Shown: positions 27,862-36,270, counted from the first letter of the stretch. The stretch: 64,000 nucleotides of DNA from an uncultured Lachnospiraceae bacterium (GCA_910583605.1 CAJTXN010000005.1:62001-126000), one strand, 5' to 3'. Notes: a model not told the origin generated them from the letters alone. Made by a program: numbers and translations.

Positions 27862-28025
27862 TTATGGAAGATATCTTGGCAAGTATGGCTGATGGTAACA
27901 GGCGGATTGATGAGATAGAAGTTGGAGCAGAGAAGAGATTTAATTATACATTGGAAAATAGTATGCCTTGGACTAAATGTTTTAGATATAGCAGAAGCAT
28001 TAAAAATAATTTGGAAATGCAATAA
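27862..28025 (+). pseudogene. Hint start remnant fused to a toxin tail
   Basis: EDILASMADGNRRIDEIEVG reproduces the start of the Hint domain (DTLVSTADGDRRIDEIEAG in the intact gene) with the Cys lost, then changes to RFNYTLENSMPWTKCFRYS and stops. The catalytic N-terminal Cys region is gone, so it is non-functional. It lies just upstream of the DUF7674-like gene. Confidence 0.6.
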
Positions 28026-28051
28026 AATTATTTGAGAGATAGGTGAGATAA

Positions 28052-28513
28052 ATGGAAGAAACGATAGCAACTTTTTTTGATAAAATGTTAGTTTTTTTCC
28101 CAAGACTAATTGAGGAATATGATAAGCATATTGAGAAATATTCTGAAAGATTAGATACAGTTGTTATTGAAGATGTATTTATGCCAAAAATAATAAGTTT
28201 ATTGGAAAAGAGTGAAGATAATGGCTTTCTTAACGAATTATTTGACTATTTTGAAGTAGTATCAAATAATGCAGATGCCGATTTGTTAAATATATTCTCA
28301 GTAACAGTGCTTGAAATTTTAGGTAATGATATAGGTATATTGAAAAAAGCAAAGAAATTTATGGGACCACGAACAACAGAACTTCAAATTGAGGCTGATA
28401 GAGATTTGGGAAGAGTGAAAGAAAGTGGAGCATTTGTGAGTTTATCTCCTGGTGTAAATAGTACAAAGGTTGTAAAGGTAATAAATAGATTAATTGAAAA
28501 AGGAGATAATTAA
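28052..28513 (+). CDS. Helical immunity-like protein (DUF7674-like)
   Basis: 153 residues, GGTGAG ribosome binding site. Helical throughout, with FLNELFDYFEVVSNNADADL, FSVTVLEILGNDIGILKKAK and KFMGPRTTEL matching my recollection of the DUF7674 immunity pattern (helical bundle with a terminal 'MG..T' motif). Its stop overlaps the start of the next gene. The toxin it would pair with is reduced to the preceding Hint remnant. Confidence 0.5.
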   Translation: MEETIATFFDKMLVFFPRLIEEYDKHIEKYSERLDTVVIEDVFMPKIISLLEKSEDNGFLNELFDYFEVVSNNADADLLNIFSVTVLEILGNDIGILKKAKKFMGPRTTELQIEADRDLGRVKESGAFVSLSPGVNSTKVVKVINRLIEKGDN

Positions 28514-29118
28514 TGGCAGCAAATTTTGATATAAATCTTTATTTGAATAAAAACGTGAATTATAATGAAATAATAAAGTGGTTAAATGAAACGAAAATAC
28601 CATATGAAATCTCTGAAATTAATGCAATAGATAATTGGACTTTTGAAAATCAACGTATTATAGAAAATGACAATATAAAATTAATAAATAAATTAATTTC
28701 TGAAGAAAAAATAATATTAGTATATGGAAAACTAATACAAAAACATTCATTTGGAGTTATGATATCATATAAGGAAACCATAAGTGAAGTTAATATATGG
28801 GTTTCAACGAAACAACTATTGTATTTAGAGGATGATTATATCAGTGAAAATAATATTGATGTTTATGATGCTATAATAAATTTTATAATAACTTATTTTA
28901 ATAATAAGGATTTTTTGATTTGTGGGATAGGTGTAGAAACAATAATGGGTGAGGATAGAGTAGTGGATAAGCTTATAGCAGATAGTTATAATGTATCTTG
29001 TTTTATATTGCCAAAAAAATATGAGGTAAATAGTTTGCGATTATGTGATATGAAAAAAATAGATAATTACTTTATTTATTTTTTAAAAAAAGATTTTGAA
29101 ATATTAAAACATACGTAA
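28513..29118 (+). CDS. Hypothetical immunity-array protein
   Basis: 201 residues starting at the last base of the previous stop (TAATGG), so translation is coupled. It is soluble and mixed alpha/beta, with FDINLYLNKNVNYNEIIKWL, SFGVMISYKETISEVNIWVS and FLICGIGVETIMGEDRVVD. The layout resembles two-domain immunity proteins but I recognise no family. No toxin tip lies immediately upstream. Confidence 0.45.
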   Translation: MAANFDINLYLNKNVNYNEIIKWLNETKIPYEISEINAIDNWTFENQRIIENDNIKLINKLISEEKIILVYGKLIQKHSFGVMISYKETISEVNIWVSTKQLLYLEDDYISENNIDVYDAIINFIITYFNNKDFLICGIGVETIMGEDRVVDKLIADSYNVSCFILPKKYEVNSLRLCDMKKIDNYFIYFLKKDFEILKHT

Positions 29119-29175
29119 TTATGGTTTTAGCTATATATTTGATAGAAATAGTAAATATAATTAGAATTTATAAAC

Positions 29176-29222
29176 AGGTGAGGATGATATTTGCGGGGGA
29201 GGCGGTTAAGAGTGGTAATCCT
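29176..29222 (+). pseudogene. RHS pre-toxin scrap
   Basis: ACAGGTGAGG..GATATTTGCGGG matches the intact gene around 18118-18144 and then jumps to GGCGGTTAAGAG..GG, matching about 18294. Forty-seven bases survive with an internal deletion of about 150 bases. Confidence 0.6.
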
Positions 29223-29309
29223 AAAATATAAAGAATGATAAGTTAAATTTTTTATTGTTTATTTTTTGATATTGAAAGTAATTTTTGAAAAGTGGGAGAA
29301 GGAAATAAA

Positions 29310-29747
29310 ATGAATCAATATATAGATAAGTTAAATAATATGAAAATAATTAATATTGGCAGATTTATGGATATGTTATGTATAGGATTTGGAAATGATA
29401 TAATGGAATATGCATTACATATTCAGTCACCCTGGAGGATAACAGATAAAGAGAACCGGACAATAGTAGCAGCACAGTTAGAAGTATTTACGGGACTGAC
29501 AGAAGATAAAAAACTAACTGTATTTGATGTTAATTTGAATAAATTGAATGAGAAGATAAGAAAAAGGAAGGTTACTTTATGTAGTATTAATGATTATGGG
29601 GATTTAAAAATAGACTTAGAAAACAAATACGTATTAGAAGTATTTGGAGATTCGTCTGAGGTGAAAGAATATTGGAGGTTATTGGAATGTCAGAGTGATG
29701 AAAAACAATTTGTAGTTTATGGACAATTGGGAGGAATTATCGAATAA
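29310..29747 (+). CDS. Immunity paralogue 1 of 3
   Basis: About 145 residues from ATG 29310, chosen because MNQYIDKL aligns with the starts of the next two paralogues and a GGGAGAAGG site lies upstream. The family pattern is YIDKL-x2-M-K, GRFMDMLCIGF, an ALHIQSPWRI strand, GDLKIDLENKYVLEVF and a C-terminal YWRLLE..SDEKQFVVYG. Some DUF6188-like immunity proteins have this look, but this is unverified. Three tandem copies with no toxin suggest accumulated antidotes ('orphan immunity'). Confidence 0.55.
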   Translation: MNQYIDKLNNMKIINIGRFMDMLCIGFGNDIMEYALHIQSPWRITDKENRTIVAAQLEVFTGLTEDKKLTVFDVNLNKLNEKIRKRKVTLCSINDYGDLKIDLENKYVLEVFGDSSEVKEYWRLLECQSDEKQFVVYGQLGGIIE

Positions 29748-29792
29748 AGCTAGAATAAAAAAGATTAGGATATTTTGAATGGAGAATATATT

Positions 29793-30230
29793 ATGGACAG
29801 ATATATTGACAAGTTAGTAAATATGCAAGTGGTTGGCATGGGTAGAATAAAAAATACATTTTGTATTAGATTTAGTAATGATAAAGAATCGTATGTTTTG
29901 CAAGTGCAAGCTGCGTGGAGAATTAAGGAAAAAAATACAAAGACAATTGCTGTAGCACAAATGGATGAATTTATGCAGTCAGAAGAAAATAAAGAAATAA
30001 CTATATTTGGGATTAAAATAAAGAATCTTAAAAATAAAATAGAAAATAAGATAGTTACTTTATGTAGTATGAATGATTATGGAGATTTGAAAATAGACAT
30101 TGGAGATAATTATATTTTAGAAATTTTTATAGATACATCAGAAGAAGAGGAGTGTTGGAGAATACAAAAATATGAAAGTGATGAAAAGCAGTATGTCTTT
30201 TATGGTAAAATAGGTGGTATATTAGAGTGA
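29793..30230 (+). CDS. Immunity paralogue 2 of 3
   Basis: 145 residues from ATG 29793 (a GGAGAATAT precedes). It shares YIDKLVNM, GRIKNTFCIRF, WRI, CSMNDYGDLKIDIGDNYILEIF and YESDEKQYVFYGKIGGI with its two neighbours. The C-terminal segment from FIDTSEEEECWRI is nearly identical to paralogue 3, while the N-terminal half differs, indicating recombination between copies. Confidence 0.55.
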   Translation: MDRYIDKLVNMQVVGMGRIKNTFCIRFSNDKESYVLQVQAAWRIKEKNTKTIAVAQMDEFMQSEENKEITIFGIKIKNLKNKIENKIVTLCSMNDYGDLKIDIGDNYILEIFIDTSEEEECWRIQKYESDEKQYVFYGKIGGILE

Positions 30231-30315
30231 AATCTAAAACGGCTATATGGGATAACTGAGTAAAAAATAATTGTAAGTACAAAAAAATTTATTTGACTTT
30301 AAGGGAAGATATAAT

Positions 30316-30756
30316 ATGAATAAATATATTGATGATCTGGTTGATATGAAAGTAATTAAAATATATAGATTTTTAGATATGTTATGTATTCAATTTAGTA
30401 ATGGCATAGACAAGTATGCTTTACATATTCAGTCATCATGGAAAATTGTGGATACAAATAGGAAAATTATTATTGCAGCACATATTGATGTATTTTCTGA
30501 AATATCTCAGCCAGATGAAAAAAAAGAAACAATATTTGATAAGAAAATGTATGAACAAAGACCGATAATAGAAAATTTAAAAGTAATTGCATGTAATATG
30601 AATAGTGTCGGAGATTTAAAAATAGATTTCTCAAATGGTTATGTTCTGGAAATATTTATAGATACATCAGAAGAAGAGGAGTGTTGGAGAATTTTAAAAA
30701 TGGAAAGTGATGAAAAGCATTATGTTGTATATGGAAAAGGGGTGTCTTTTGGATAA
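30316..30756 (+). CDS. Immunity paralogue 3 of 3
   Basis: 146 residues, GGGAAGATA upstream of ATG 30316. It resembles paralogue 1 at the N-terminus (RFLDMLCIQF, ALHIQSSWKI) and paralogue 2 near the C-terminus (EIFIDTSEEEECWRI), so it looks like a hybrid. The last residues (GKGVSFG) differ from the GGI(I/L)E ending of the others. Soluble; no signal. Confidence 0.55.
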   Translation: MNKYIDDLVDMKVIKIYRFLDMLCIQFSNGIDKYALHIQSSWKIVDTNRKIIIAAHIDVFSEISQPDEKKETIFDKKMYEQRPIIENLKVIACNMNSVGDLKIDFSNGYVLEIFIDTSEEEECWRILKMESDEKHYVVYGKGVSFG

Positions 30757-30879
30757 GTACAGTTATTTGTCTTTGATGGTTTAATGAATAAATATAAAAG
30801 TGTAATTGATTGTGTAGCAAAAAATTATTGCAATAAGTGATGAAATAGTTGGGATAGCGAAAAAGGGAAGATAATATTT

Positions 30880-31305
30880 ATGATAGAAACTATTTGTGTT
30901 GGAATAGGGCTGGGAATTTGGACTTTGATTGTTTCAATAGAATTTATTTTTGAAGTCATTAACACCAGATTTCGAAAAAGTGTAGAAATAATTCAAGGAG
31001 AAATAGTAGATTTGGTGGAGATATCTAATAGCCGTAGAACAGGTAAATTAAAATGTCCTGTTATTTATTTTATGTATAATGGAGATGAGTATATGCTGGA
31101 AGCACAATCCAATGCAATATGGTTTATTAATAAATACAAATTAAATCAAAAGATAGAAATATGTTATAATCCAAGGTTGATAGAGAAAAGGATTATAATA
31201 AAGAAGGGATATAAAGATATTGTCACTGTCTTAGTTATGTTGATATTATCCTTAATGTTATTAGGAGCAGGGATAGGAGCCTTGTTATATAAAATTATAG
31301 TTTGA
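30880..31305 (+). CDS. Two-span membrane immunity-like protein (DUF3592-like)
   Basis: 141 residues with AAAGGGAAG upstream. N-terminal span (TICVGIGLGIWTLIVSIEFI), a beta domain with GEIVDLVEISNSRRTGK, PVIYFMYNGDEY and EICYNPRLIEKR, and a C-terminal span (VLVMLILSLMLLGAGIGALLY). The layout is the same as 24840-25271 with distinct sequence. Its 3' end is duplicated as a remnant at 25326-25429. Confidence 0.5.
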   Translation: MIETICVGIGLGIWTLIVSIEFIFEVINTRFRKSVEIIQGEIVDLVEISNSRRTGKLKCPVIYFMYNGDEYMLEAQSNAIWFINKYKLNQKIEICYNPRLIEKRIIIKKGYKDIVTVLVMLILSLMLLGAGIGALLYKIIV

Positions 31306-31329
31306 TTTCATAAAATAGGGAGGGAACAA

Positions 31330-31684
31330 ATGATAAATGATGTATAGGTTTTATTACTTGGACTAGTGGCTTGTGGGTGCGAATTACCGGTAATTTATCG
31401 AGTATACAAAAAATGTTATGGTAAAGAGAGTATAATTGTTACTGGAAAGGTAGTGGGCTTTTTTACTGGAGATGGTTTGAATGGAGCCTAAATATTTAGT
31501 TAATGATAGGTTAGAAGTATATTATAATAGGTCGATAAAAAGAGTTCCTATTCTAATAAAGAAAGATTATGGTGGCTTATTTTATTCTATACTTATTTTG
31601 GGATTGGGTGTAAGTCTTATGTTAGTTGTTATTATTAATGCATTGAATGGCGGTGATTGTTATACGAAAATCCGTCCGTTTTAA
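31330..31684 (+). pseudogene. Broken copy of the 24840 membrane immunity gene
   Basis: Begins ATGATAAATGATGTATAGG, where the sixth codon is TAG in place of the TGG of 24840-25271. About 80 bases are then missing between GGAGATGGTTTGA and AGCCTAAATATT, deleting the central beta strands. The 3' end, encoding LEVYYNRSIKRVPILIKKDYGG and the second span, is intact in a 67-codon frame (31481-31684). Nonsense plus deletion make it non-functional. Confidence 0.75.
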
Positions 31685-31721
31685 ATATTTGTTATATATC
31701 TTAAAGTAGAAAGGAAAAACT

Positions 31722-32163
31722 ATGTATATAATAATAAATAAAATATTAACTATTTTAGTTGGAGTATTCTCTTTTTTATATGGATTTTCTGTAATATACC
31801 GAATATGTAAAAAAAATATGGAAGTGCTAGTATTATGTTGATGGGAAAGGTTGTTGCTTATAAAATGGGAAGTGGTTTAAAAAAATGTATACTCCTATAA
31901 TTGAAGTAACATATAATGAGATAACAACCAAATATATGGCAATTGATAATTTGGCTTTTAAGGAAAAGTATTCACTTCGTGGTAATGTTGAACTATATTA
32001 TAATAAATCATTAAGAAATAATCCAATATTGATAAAAAAGGATTATGGCAGTTTGTTTTATGCAATGATTATATCGATATTAGGAGCAGTTCTTACCTTA
32101 GCAGTTATAATTGATACATTGCAAGGTGGTGCTGCATACGCTAGATTACGTCCATGGAATTAA
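31722..32163 (+). pseudogene. Broken copy of the 25654 membrane immunity gene
   Basis: Aligned to 25654-26103 from ATGTATATAATAATAAAT, with length changes in two poly-A stretches (near 31810-31816 and 31880-31886) that shift the frame. The remaining frame 31885-32163 encodes PIIEVTYNEITTKYMAIDN and keeps the second membrane span (YAMIISILGAVLTLAVII) that the 25654 copy has lost. Confidence 0.7.
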
Positions 32164-32176
32164 AGAGTTTATTAAA

Positions 32177-32291
32177 ATTATACGTATGCGGGGACATATC
32201 TGAAGATTATGTAGCAATATGCGAAGTAAACAAAAATAAACGAAATCTGAATGTTATAGATATAGAAAAGTCAGATATAAATATAGTGTAA
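32177..32291 (+). pseudogene. RHS scrap plus immunity remnant; end of the cassette array
   Basis: TACGTATGCGGGGACAT matches the RHS core (TYAGT), then a degraded duplicate of the 3' end of 26624-26923 follows (SEDYVAICEVNKNKRNLNV). No frame is intact. Between here and 32460 I see no gene; the remaining intergenic stretch holds nothing recognisable. Confidence 0.65.
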
Positions 32292-32460
32292 AACCAATAT
32301 ATCTGTGATAAAATGAAGTTTAAGTGCATAATTTCTGTCGGATGACCGGTACAGATAAGTCAAATAGTTCCAAAGGTGTGAATTAAAAGCGGGTTTGGTG
32401 ATAATAAAACAAAATCACTAATTTATGATTATAAAAGTTCTTCTATTATTGTCATAAGCA

Positions 32461-32469
32461 TGATATAAT
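32461..32469 (+). promoter_or_regulatory. Extended -10 promoter of the Uma2-family gene
   Basis: TGATATAAT is an extended -10 element (TG, one base, TATAAT), 26 bases before the start codon. No good -35 box is present, as is common with extended -10 promoters. Confidence 0.5.
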
Positions 32470-32494
32470 CTGATTCAGAAAAGGATGTGATAAT

Positions 32495-33064
32495 ATGGGT
32501 TTTGCAGAATTTGAACGAAGAAAAGATGAAAAAATAAATGGAGTCATTTATGATATGTCACCTGCCCCGGGGTATCAGCATGGAATTATTAATGGTAATA
32601 TTTATACGGTTATTAAACAGGGATTAAAAAAAAGTATATGCCTTGTTTCTATGGAAAATTTAGATTTTAGGTTTCATCCGGAAGAAAATGATGATTATGT
32701 GTGCCCTGATATAATGGTTATCTGTGATCGTAAACATTTAAAGGGTGGAGCATATAGTGGTGTTCCAAAGTTTATAGTGGAAACCCTGAGTCCTTCAACC
32801 GCCAAGAGAGATAAATCAGAGAAAAAAGATATATATGAGAAAGCAGGTGTAGAAGAATATTGGATTGTTGCACCACAAGGTAAATCCGTTGAGATATATT
32901 ATTTGGAAGATGGTAAGTATGTTTTGGAACAGAGCTATATATTACAGGATGATAAAGAGGATGAACATTATAACGCTGAAACTGTAATATGTTTAAAAGA
33001 TTTTCCGCATATTAAAATGACTCTGGAAGATATTTTTGAAGGAATGGAATGGATTGATAAATAG
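32495..33064 (+). CDS. Uma2-family (DUF820) putative PD-(D/E)XK endonuclease
   Basis: 189 residues behind AAGGATGTGATAAT. The N-terminal INGVIYDMSPAPGYQHG, the central CPDIMVICDRKH, the FIVETLSPSTAKRDKSEKK block and YEKAGVEEYWIVAP are diagnostic of Uma2/DUF820. The Asp of PDIMV and the E-x-L-S-P strand form the predicted nuclease core. Such genes are very common in cyanobacteria and sporadic in Firmicutes, and their roles are largely unknown. It is monocistronic, with its own extended -10 promoter and a terminator, and bounds the toxin array from the two-component system. Confidence 0.85.
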   Translation: MGFAEFERRKDEKINGVIYDMSPAPGYQHGIINGNIYTVIKQGLKKSICLVSMENLDFRFHPEENDDYVCPDIMVICDRKHLKGGAYSGVPKFIVETLSPSTAKRDKSEKKDIYEKAGVEEYWIVAPQGKSVEIYYLEDGKYVLEQSYILQDDKEDEHYNAETVICLKDFPHIKMTLEDIFEGMEWIDK

Positions 33065-33078
33065 CAGATTAGTAAATT

Positions 33079-33117
33079 AAAGGGCTATTGCAACGGAAAA
33101 GAGGCGATAGTCCTTTT
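33079..33117 (+). terminator. Terminator of the Uma2-family gene
   Basis: A 10-bp stem, AAAGGGCTAT (33079-33088) with ATAGTCCTTT (33107-33116), one G-U pair, 18-base loop and a short T run. Confidence 0.6.
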
Positions 33118-33177
33118 ACTGTTAAAGCGAAAAGAGGAATAAAGACTATCTATAAACAATATTTGTCGGTATTTTTA

Positions 33178-33206
33178 TTGTTTCGGCAGACAGGAAGTGG
33201 TAAAAT
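33178..33206 (+). promoter_or_regulatory. Promoter of the LytTR/GHKL two-component genes
   Basis: TTGTTT at 33178-33183 and TAAAAT at 33201-33206 with a 17-base spacer. The start of the regulator follows 24 bases later behind AGGAGGT. Confidence 0.5.
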
Positions 33207-33229
33207 ACCGGTTTTCAGGAGGTGGTTAT

Positions 33230-33940
33230 GTGATTCATGTTGCAATCTGTGATGACGAAAAATACATGTCAGATATGATTAGGAGAAGCGTGTCTGATTT
33301 TTTCCGCAAAAAAAATATGGAGATAACGATCTCGCAATTTTCAAGTGGAGAGAGTCTGCTGAAATATGAAAAAAAAATAGATATTCTGTTTCTGGACATT
33401 CAGATGAAAGATATGGACGGTATGGATACGGCAAAGGAGCTGCGGGACCGGAAATTTAAAGGATTTCTGATTTTCATAACCGTTCTGAAGGAAATGGTAT
33501 TCCGGTCATTTGAGGTTCAGGCATTTGATTACCTGGTAAAGCCCATAGATGAAAAGTATTTTGAAAAAATGATGGAACGCCTTCTGGCTTCCATGAAAAA
33601 TAATAATGAAGCAAGTTTGCTTGTCCAAAAGGGATATGAAAGCACTATTATTCCGTTTGAAGATATTGTTTTCTGTGAAATAATAAACAGGAAGGTATAT
33701 CTGCATTTGGTATCATCTGAAATTATTGATTTTTATGACCGGATTGAAAATCTCGAGACAAAACTGGACAGCAGATTTTTTCGGTGTCATAGAAGTTATC
33801 TGATTAATCTGAGACATTTGAAAAGCTATAAGAATGGAATGGCCTATATGGAAAGCGGCGAAGAAATACCGGTGTCAAGATTACGGAGCAAAGAATTTTC
33901 CGGTGTGATTTTGCAGTATATGAAAGAATGGAGGCTGTGA
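33230..33940 (+). CDS. LytTR-family response regulator (AgrA/ComE-like)
   Basis: 237 residues. I chose GTG 33230 because AGGAGGT lies six bases upstream and the protein then begins IHVAICDDEK, the receiver-domain start; an in-frame GTG at 33197 has no such site. Receiver domain residues 1-120 with the acidic pair at DDE, phospho-acceptor Asp56 (FLDIQMKDMDG) and the conserved Lys in YLVKP. A LytTR DNA-binding domain follows (residues 130-235) with FFRCHRSYLINL. Such regulators bind paired direct repeats upstream of targets. It is co-transcribed with the adjacent kinase and sits between the toxin array and the CIS. Confidence 0.9.
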   Translation: MIHVAICDDEKYMSDMIRRSVSDFFRKKNMEITISQFSSGESLLKYEKKIDILFLDIQMKDMDGMDTAKELRDRKFKGFLIFITVLKEMVFRSFEVQAFDYLVKPIDEKYFEKMMERLLASMKNNNEASLLVQKGYESTIIPFEDIVFCEIINRKVYLHLVSSEIIDFYDRIENLETKLDSRFFRCHRSYLINLRHLKSYKNGMAYMESGEEIPVSRLRSKEFSGVILQYMKEWRL

Positions 33941-33941
33941 A

Positions 33942-35258
33942 ATGGATGCTTTTCTGGACTTTTTTATTATATATATCATAGGAAGCGCTCAAATGCTTAC
34001 CGGTTTTTATTTTCTTACCGTTTTTTTGCAAAAAAAAATAAAACTACTTAATTATATATTATTTTTGATGTTGGGAATTGTTATAACCAGGGTAATTCCT
34101 TCCTCAAATATAGCTGAATTTATTGCATATGTTCTGCTGCTTACAGCAATGGGAATTTTTGTATGCCGTGCAGACTGGAAGACTGTTATTTTATATACTT
34201 CACTGATTGTTGGGATTATGGAACTTAGCTATGGTATTTTTAATTCACTGTTAAGCATTCTATACCCGGTAATGATTTCTTTTGACAGGAAGATTGCCGG
34301 AATTGCTTTTATCGTATTGGGAAATCTGGCGTTATTGGCGGCCGTAATCTGCTACCGTATGGTGTATCGGTATTTTTTATGCTGTGAAACCATAAAAAAA
34401 CAATATGTGCTTCTGATTTTAATTCCAATTCTGATGATATTTTTAATGGGTGAACATATCAGTTCTGTCATTTATGGGAATGTAAATCTCACGGATGGGA
34501 GACTCACGGTAAATACGAATCATTATCGGATGTTACTGTTACAGTTTTTAGGGATGGCAAGTCTGTTCTGTATTATGTTTGCCTATAAGAAACTGCTGGA
34601 AAATTTTCGCTTAAGCACAGAGCTGTCGTTGCTGGAGCAGGAGGAACATTTTCTGAACCGGTATGTGGAAGAAGCAAAAGAACATTATGAAAAAACGAAA
34701 TCATTCCGCCATGATATAAAAAATCATATTATGGTGGTAAAGGAGCTTTTGCAGGAGGGAAATTTAGAGCAGGCGCTGAATTATATCGGAGATATGAAGG
34801 ATATGACAGAAGAATTGTCATTTCCATGCAGCACAAATAATCCGGCAGCAGATATTCTGGTTGGAAATAAACTGGGGATAGCAAGAAGTATGGGCATAGA
34901 TGTCAGCTGCTCCCTGCACCTGACCTATCCATGTTTTATCCGGGATATAGATTTCTGCATTATACTGTCAAATGCATTGGATAATGCCATACATGCCTGT
35001 AAAAGTATGGATTCAGCAGCAGAAAAATATATTCATGTGACCGGCCGTATACAGGGAGACTTTATTTTAATGGAAATTGAAAACAGTTTTCAGGGAAAGG
35101 GATTGATCAGAAAGGGAACAGGTCTGTCAAATGTAAAAGCAGTAGCAGAAAAGTACCAGGGTTCGATGAGCATTAAGACACAGGAGAATGTGTTCATTCT
35201 TAGCATACTTCTCATCATTCCACAACATCCGGAAATCATCTCACAGCAAATCGGTTAA
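33942..35258 (+). CDS. GHKL sensor histidine kinase (AgrC-like)
   Basis: 438 residues, starting one base after the regulator stop with GGAGG overlapping the end of the regulator gene. Six or so hydrophobic segments occupy residues 1-220, as in AgrC-type peptide sensors. The dimerisation helix carries His257 in FRHDIKNHIMVVKELL, followed by the N box (LSNALDNAIHACKS) and G box (KGTGLSNVKAVAEKY) of the GHKL ATPase. No agrB/agrD pair is visible, so the stimulus is unknown. Its position upstream of the CIS operon makes control of that system a reasonable hypothesis only. Confidence 0.9.
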   Translation: MDAFLDFFIIYIIGSAQMLTGFYFLTVFLQKKIKLLNYILFLMLGIVITRVIPSSNIAEFIAYVLLLTAMGIFVCRADWKTVILYTSLIVGIMELSYGIFNSLLSILYPVMISFDRKIAGIAFIVLGNLALLAAVICYRMVYRYFLCCETIKKQYVLLILIPILMIFLMGEHISSVIYGNVNLTDGRLTVNTNHYRMLLLQFLGMASLFCIMFAYKKLLENFRLSTELSLLEQEEHFLNRYVEEAKEHYEKTKSFRHDIKNHIMVVKELLQEGNLEQALNYIGDMKDMTEELSFPCSTNNPAADILVGNKLGIARSMGIDVSCSLHLTYPCFIRDIDFCIILSNALDNAIHACKSMDSAAEKYIHVTGRIQGDFILMEIENSFQGKGLIRKGTGLSNVKAVAEKYQGSMSIKTQENVFILSILLIIPQHPEIISQQIG

Positions 35259-35347
35259 ATAATTTTTTTGAATGACGAAAATGATAGTACAGGCAGAACT
35301 TTGCAAAATATACTGTCTGATATTAACGATTAAAGGAGGACTATCAT

Positions 35348-35812
35348 ATGTCAATGAAAATCAATGAAAATTATAATCATTACAAAACCGATTATGCAGA
35401 AGAATTGAAAACAGAACAGAAAAAGGCAGGGGAAATCGGAAAGGGGAAGAATGATGAAAATGCATCTGATAAGACTGCTGCTCCGGAAGCAGAATATATT
35501 AGCAGTGAAAAATCAGGTGAGAAACCCAGTGGTCTGTACAGAGTAGGGAAGGATGAAAACGGCAACCGGAAACTCTATTTTGATGATCCGAAAAAGCCTG
35601 CGGAGAAGTGTACAGCGAATACGGATAAGGTGGATAAAGAAATCGAAAAATTAAAAGAGAAAAAGAAGCAGTTGGAACAGGAGATAAAAGCGGCGTCCGA
35701 GGATGAAGAAAAGGTCAGGAAACTGGAGAAGAAACTGGCTCAGGTAGAAAGTGAACTGAGTCAGAAAGATAATGATACATATAGGCGGCAGCATACTTCT
35801 TTTACAAAATAA
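35348..35812 (+). CDS. Small charged coiled-coil protein upstream of the CIS
   Basis: 154 residues with a strong AAAGGAGG site. It has no signal peptide. The N-terminal half is disordered and Lys/Glu/Ser-rich; residues 92-142 form a clear coiled coil (DKEIEKLKEKKKQLEQEI onward). It ends YRRQHTSFTK. Similar small charged proteins are frequent in Lachnospiraceae genomes with no known function. Being directly upstream of a contractile injection system, it could be cargo or a chaperone (speculative). I recognise no domain. Confidence 0.6.
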   Translation: MSMKINENYNHYKTDYAEELKTEQKKAGEIGKGKNDENASDKTAAPEAEYISSEKSGEKPSGLYRVGKDENGNRKLYFDDPKKPAEKCTANTDKVDKEIEKLKEKKKQLEQEIKAASEDEEKVRKLEKKLAQVESELSQKDNDTYRRQHTSFTK

Positions 35813-35854
35813 TACCGGACTGAACCAAATCATATCAGATAGGAGGATTAGATT

Positions 35855-35899
35855 ATGCATACAGTGACAATGAAAGGACTTGTGCGAGGACCAATATGA
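35855..35899 (+). CDS. 14-residue leader ORF overlapping the next start
   Basis: A TAGGAGG site ideally spaced from ATG 35855 opens a 14-codon frame (MHTVTMKGLVRGPI) whose TGA overlaps the ATG at 35896 (ATGA). It is too short to be confident about, but the strong site belongs to this frame, not to the next one, so the next gene is probably translated by coupling. Confidence 0.4.
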   Translation: MHTVTMKGLVRGPI

Positions 35900-36198
35900 A
35901 TTTTCTAAATACTCCTATGCGGGTTTATAAGGAAGCAAGGCGTAAAGAAGAACGGGAAGAGCTGGAACAAAGGATTGCAGAAAACAGGAAGAAGAATACG
36001 GATATCGTTGAAATAAGTGAAGATGGCAAGGTATCGCTGAAAGATGATTCTGATCCGGCGAAAGCTGATTTAAACAGCGGCGTTTCTGTTGAAGCAGCGG
36101 CCGATACTGTCAGGATGGAACCTGTAATATATTTGAAAACCGGAGAAGCGGGTGAAAGCTGTGCAAAGGCTGGTACGTGTATTTCTGTTTCCGTTTAA
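35896..36198 (+). CDS. Small charged protein, translationally coupled
   Basis: 100 residues. ATG 35896 lacks its own good ribosome binding site and overlaps the stop of the 14-codon leader. A highly charged helix (YKEARRKEEREELEQRI) fills residues 10-32; the rest is acidic and probably disordered, ending with two Cys (ESCAKAGTCISVSV). I recognise no family. It forms a small unit with the coiled-coil gene at 35348, closed by the terminator at 36228. Confidence 0.5.
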   Translation: MNFLNTPMRVYKEARRKEEREELEQRIAENRKKNTDIVEISEDGKVSLKDDSDPAKADLNSGVSVEAAADTVRMEPVIYLKTGEAGESCAKAGTCISVSV

Positions 36199-36227
36199 AA
36201 ACACGAAATTTAGATGATAGCTGACAG

Positions 36228-36270
36228 GCAGGAAAATAACTGAGAATTCAGATTGTTTTCCTGCTTTTTT
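36228..36270 (+). terminator. Rho-independent terminator before the CIS operon
   Basis: Perfect 9-bp stem GCAGGAAAA (36228-36236) with TTTTCCTGC (36256-36264), then six T residues. It separates the small charged proteins from the injection-system operon. Confidence 0.8.

Noticed and set aside
35855..35899. AgrD-type signal peptide for the adjacent AgrC-like kinase
   Set aside because: No Cys in the expected thiolactone position, no acidic tail and no agrB gene.
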